Shown here one piece after another: positions 32,122 through 38,925 of a stretch of DNA of 38,925 nt. The notes under the pieces were generated by a model. The model did no database searches. It saw nothing but the letters and a program-made list of their open reading frames with translations, and was not told where the DNA came from. Position numbers and translations under genes: made by a program. Every line of letters starts with the position of its first letter. The stretch's first letter is position 1. The DNA lies in the NCBI GenBank assembly GCA_947486185.1, contig CANKTH010000041.1, positions 1 through 38,925 on the forward strand. The letters are read 5' to 3'. The stretch is from Deltaproteobacteria bacterium. Its GTDB lineage: Bacteria; Myxococcota_A; UBA796; SXON01.

Positions 32122-32518
32122 GGGGGGGTGCAAGCCCGATAACCGAGCGACCCAACGCACGCAGCGCTTTGCCCGGCGGCGGGGCGTTTTCGTAGGCGAC
32201 GGGCACGCAGAGCGCCCGCGCCGCGGGTCACGCTCCTCCACACTCGCGCGAACCGCCACGAGGAGTCCATCTACCGGGCTGCCAACCGCGTCTGTCCGCC
32301 TGAGAGGCTCGCCGGGAGGGTCGCGGTGTACTGCCCAGCTGGAGGCGATCTTCGGCGAACCTGATCGTAAGCCCGTGGCCCCGTGCGCGTCGCGCGGCGG
32401 CATGGGCGCGGCCGGGGCTGCTTGTCCCACGCGGCCTGACGCACCCAATAAGTCAAATATAAACGCCAGTAGTCCGCCGGATGGACGCATCGGGCGCTGA
32501 GCCGAGCGCACGCCCGAC
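32122..32518. other. Leader region with AT-rich candidate promoter patch at 32444-32465
   Basis: A 397-base gap between two minus-strand genes. The block aataagtcaaatataaacgc near 32446-32465 stands out against the GC-rich background. On the minus strand it offers TATATT, but no good -35 was seen. Homopolymer GGGGGGG (32121-32127) abuts the downstream start. No convincing gene was found. Confidence 0.3.
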
Positions 32519-33139
32519 TCATCTCTCCAAGGCGCCTTTTCCCGCGAGGATGTGCGGGCGTAACCGGACGATACGCTGCATCTTTGTGGCTGAGTTTTGG
32601 GTCGTGCTCAGGTGGATGACATAGCTCTTCTGCCGTCCTGGTGTCAGTTTGGCGAAAGCTCCCGCGAGCTCCGGATCGGCGCCCAACGCCTCCTCCAGCT
32701 CCGGCGGCAGCTCCAACTCATCGACAACCTTGGGCGGCCGGATGCCCGCCCGCGCATAGCTCAACGCCTCTTCGAGATAGCTACGAATGACAGGCTCCAT
32801 GCTCTGAACCTGGGAATTGAGCGTAAAGCGGATCATGTCCGGGTGTCGGGTGTTGGGCCCGGAGCGCTCCAGCACCTTGGCCGGGTCCTTCATCAGCGCG
32901 GCATTGAAGAAGCTGAGGCGGTAATCACCGCGTAAGGCGCCAATGATCACGATGTTTCGCCCATCATGGGCATAACAGGGATGGGCCCACTTCACCGATT
33001 CGACGAGCCCGGCATCGACACAAATTCGGCGTAGCTCGCGCAAGCCGACGATCCACTGCCGTGTCGAACACTCGGGTGTTGCGAAACGTTCACAGCGCCC
33101 GCAGCCGACCGTGAAGTAGTCCTCGATTTCGGTGATCAT
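32519..33139 (-). CDS. YdeI/OmpD-associated (DUF1801 plus OmdA-like) protein
   Basis: 206 residues from ATG 33139: MITEIEDYFTVGCGRCERFA. The first ~120 residues match the DUF1801/YdgG-like layout with WIVGLRELRRICVDAGLVES, VKWAHPCYAHDGRNIVIIG, YRLSFFNAALMKDPAKVLE and the RHPDMIRFTL strand. The C-terminal ~80 residues contain the YdeI/OmdA pattern: PPELEEALGADPELAGAFAKL, TPGRQKSYVIHLSTTQNSAT and KMQRIVRLRPHILAGKG. Homologues have been linked to bacteriocin or cationic-peptide tolerance, although the mechanism is unclear. An unusual extra is a Cys cluster near the N-terminus (C13, C16, C24) that could bind zinc. The start at 33139 is preferred to upstream readings because the family begins here. 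Confidence 0.88.
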   Translation of the reverse strand: MITEIEDYFTVGCGRCERFATPECSTRQWIVGLRELRRICVDAGLVESVKWAHPCYAHDGRNIVIIGALRGDYRLSFFNAALMKDPAKVLERSGPNTRHPDMIRFTLNSQVQSMEPVIRSYLEEALSYARAGIRPPKVVDELELPPELEEALGADPELAGAFAKLTPGRQKSYVIHLSTTQNSATKMQRIVRLRPHILAGKGALER

Positions 33140-33276
33140 GCAGCTCCCATCCGGAGATATCACCGCCTCGGTCGAGGCGCCAGCCCGTCTCGACCGAGCC
33201 CGCTGCACCTCGGACGGCGAGCGGCAGGCGTCACGCGGGCGGCAGGCGGGGCGGAAGAATAGTGCGGGCCAACGCG

Positions 33277-33288
33277 GGGGCGCGCCCC
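33277..33288. promoter_or_regulatory. Perfect 12-bp palindrome GGGGCGCGCCCC
   Basis: It lies 44 bases before the start of the large MopE lipoprotein gene and contains GGCGCGCC. It may be an operator half-pair or a chance GC palindrome. TACCCT at 33305-33310, between it and the ATG, is a possible -10 element. Confidence 0.2.
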
Positions 33289-33331
33289 GCCGGCCCGATT
33301 CTGGTACCCTGAACCGACATCGGAGTCGCCA

Positions 33332-38179
<4,848 letters not shown>

Positions 38180-38195
38180 AAGGACATGACGCTCC

Positions 38196-38216
38196 CTTAT
38201 CGGCGGTCCGCATAAG
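38196..38216. promoter_or_regulatory. Imperfect inverted repeat after the giant lipoprotein gene
   Basis: CTTAT and ATAAG flank a GCGG-T-CCGC centre. It lies 17 bases past the stop at 38179. It could be part of a transcription end or an operator. No T-run follows. Confidence 0.25.
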
Positions 38217-38229
38217 AACCATGACCCGA

Positions 38230-38252
38230 GAGGTAATAGCATCCATTACCTC
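38230..38252. promoter_or_regulatory. Perfect 8-bp inverted repeat, operator-like
   Basis: GAGGTAAT and ATTACCTC are separated by seven bases (agcatcc). The arms are AT-rich for this genome, and the site is centred about 64 bases upstream of the start of the small membrane protein gene. The arm and spacer geometry suits a dimeric regulator. A weak terminator for the upstream gene is the alternative. Confidence 0.4.
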
Positions 38253-38304
38253 GCCGGCGCACATTGGGGGGGGTGGAGGCCAGCCCCTCCGCCGGGAGAC
38301 TCCA

Positions 38305-38628
38305 ATGCCTCGCTTGATCGCCCTCATCCTCGTCCTCGCCGCCTTCACCAGCTACTCCATGTGGGTCACGCTCGAGCGCGGCTACTGGGGCTTCCTCACC
38401 TTGGCCCTCAATGATCCGTGGGGCATGCAGCTGCTGCTCGACCTGAGCATCGCGCTGGGCATCGCCTGGGTTGGGCTTCGCCGAGACGCCGCTCGCGAGG
38501 GCATCCCCACGTGGCCCTACCTGGTGGCGACGCTGTTCTTGGGCTCCATGGCGCCCCTGACCTACCTGGTGCACCGGCAGGTCCGGAAGCTGAGGCGCCC
38601 GGCGGGAGCGGCCGTGAGCGGCAGTTAG
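38305..38628 (+). CDS. Small integral membrane protein, three predicted helices
   Basis: 107 residues from ATG 38305, with GGGAG six bases upstream. Helix 1 is LIALILVLAAFTSYSMWV. A loop with GYWGFLTLALNDPWGMQ follows, then helix 2 LLLDLSIALGIAWVGL, a loop RRDAAREGIPTWPY, helix 3 LVATLFLGSMAPLTYLVHR and a basic tail. The DPWGxQLLLDL, RRDAxxxGIPxWPY and GSxxPLxYL phrases look conserved for a DUF2834-like group of small membrane proteins, but I am not certain of the family. The ATG is preferred over earlier in-frame starts by its ribosome site and hydrophobic N-terminus. The inverted repeat upstream may regulate it. Confidence 0.8.
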   Translation: MPRLIALILVLAAFTSYSMWVTLERGYWGFLTLALNDPWGMQLLLDLSIALGIAWVGLRRDAAREGIPTWPYLVATLFLGSMAPLTYLVHRQVRKLRRPAGAAVSGS

Positions 38629-38925
38629 GGCACGCAGCGAATGCCGAGCCGAACCTCCCCGTTGATCCCACATCTTTAGCGCCTCTGGGCGCCCCGGCCC
38701 GCGGCCGTCGGTCCCCTCTCAGGGTCAGCGAGAATCGTGTTTGCGGACCAGATCGGCCCCTTCGCGCCCCCCCCCGAGCCGGCTGACTTGGCGTCCGCCG
38801 AACCCGCCGGCCGCGGGCGACGGGGCGGCGCGCCGCGCGAGCGTCCGCCTCGGCAATGGGCATCGAGGGGTCATGCGCGCCACGGCCCTCCGGCGGACGC
38901 CAACCAAGCCCAGGCACGGACCGAG
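38629..38925. other. Right-end region without a convincing gene
   Basis: It holds a nine-base C homopolymer near 38768 and GC-rich palindromic bits. A plus-strand reading from GTG near 38739 runs open to the window end (FADQIGPFAPPPEPADLASA), but it could be chance. I claim nothing here. Confidence 0.3.

Noticed and set aside
32078..32500. 140-codon plus-strand reading opposite the leader of the FGE-fold gene
   Set aside because: Arg/Ser-rich, with no motif and no ribosome site; it overlaps the antisense of a well-supported start.

Overview
The window looks like chromosomal DNA of a GC-rich member of the Myxococcota, or a close deltaproteobacterial relative, probably uncultured. Three things point there. 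Codon third positions are overwhelmingly G or C. Two giant exported proteins end in a MYXO-CTERM-type tail (Gly-Cys-Gly-Cys, a hydrophobic helix, then an Arg cluster). The dominant gene class is surface lipoproteins and secreted proteins built from MopE-type Asp/Cys repeats, FG-GAP propellers and Asp/Thr linkers. I saw no rRNA, tRNA, CRISPR array, intact insertion sequence or phage module.

Layout. 0-2 kb is a patch of gene debris: a broken SigZ-like sigma-factor end, a frameshifted unknown gene, one intact Asp/Thr-repeat lipoprotein, a carboxypeptidase-regulatory-like 3' end, and the C-terminal third of a VapC PIN toxin. 2-6 kb has an ABM-NmrA fusion oxidoreductase and a CHASE4-like/HAMP/GGDEF/EAL c-di-GMP enzyme. 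6-11 kb has an aspartate-repeat protein (GG[ND]DxY units) and an FG-GAP/MopE/FN3 protein with a one-base frameshift. 11-15 kb has an interrupted unknown gene, an unknown two-domain protein with no clear start, and a lipoprotein amidohydrolase. 14.7-15.7 kb is a second debris patch with a MopE relic, two tail-to-tail mini-genes and a strong hairpin.

15.8-20.7 kb is a compact plus-strand block. Three genes joined by ATGA overlaps encode a lipoprotein-like protein, a DUF1549/DUF1588-like protein with one CxxCH, and a Tat-exported DUF1501 protein. A two-CxxCH lipoprotein follows 209 bp later. It resembles a reduced version of the planctomycete/myxobacterial cytochrome-DUF1501 gene pairs. 20.9-24.9 kb encodes a tyrosine-rich beta-helix/MopE/MYXO-CTERM protein. 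25.3-26.3 kb encodes a YceI-type lipoprotein, followed by a short third debris patch. 26.7-30.7 kb encodes a regulatory-like/propeller/PKD/MopE/MYXO-CTERM protein with 219-bp DNA repeats. 30.7-32.1 kb encodes an effector-associated-like domain, a membrane helix and an FGE-sulfatase fold that lacks the expected cysteines. A YdeI/DUF1801-type protein, a 1615-residue MopE/FG-GAP/CARDB lipoprotein and a small membrane protein complete the window.

How it fits together. Most intact genes make envelope or extracellular proteins. The same metal-binding repeat is offered on at least two anchors, a lipidated N-terminus and a MYXO-CTERM tail. At least five places show coding signal jumping frame. This means either real gene decay or residual indel errors in the assembly, and read-level checking would separate the two. 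A 14-bp-unit repeat with a shared core occurs in opposite orientations near positions 71 and 20,730.
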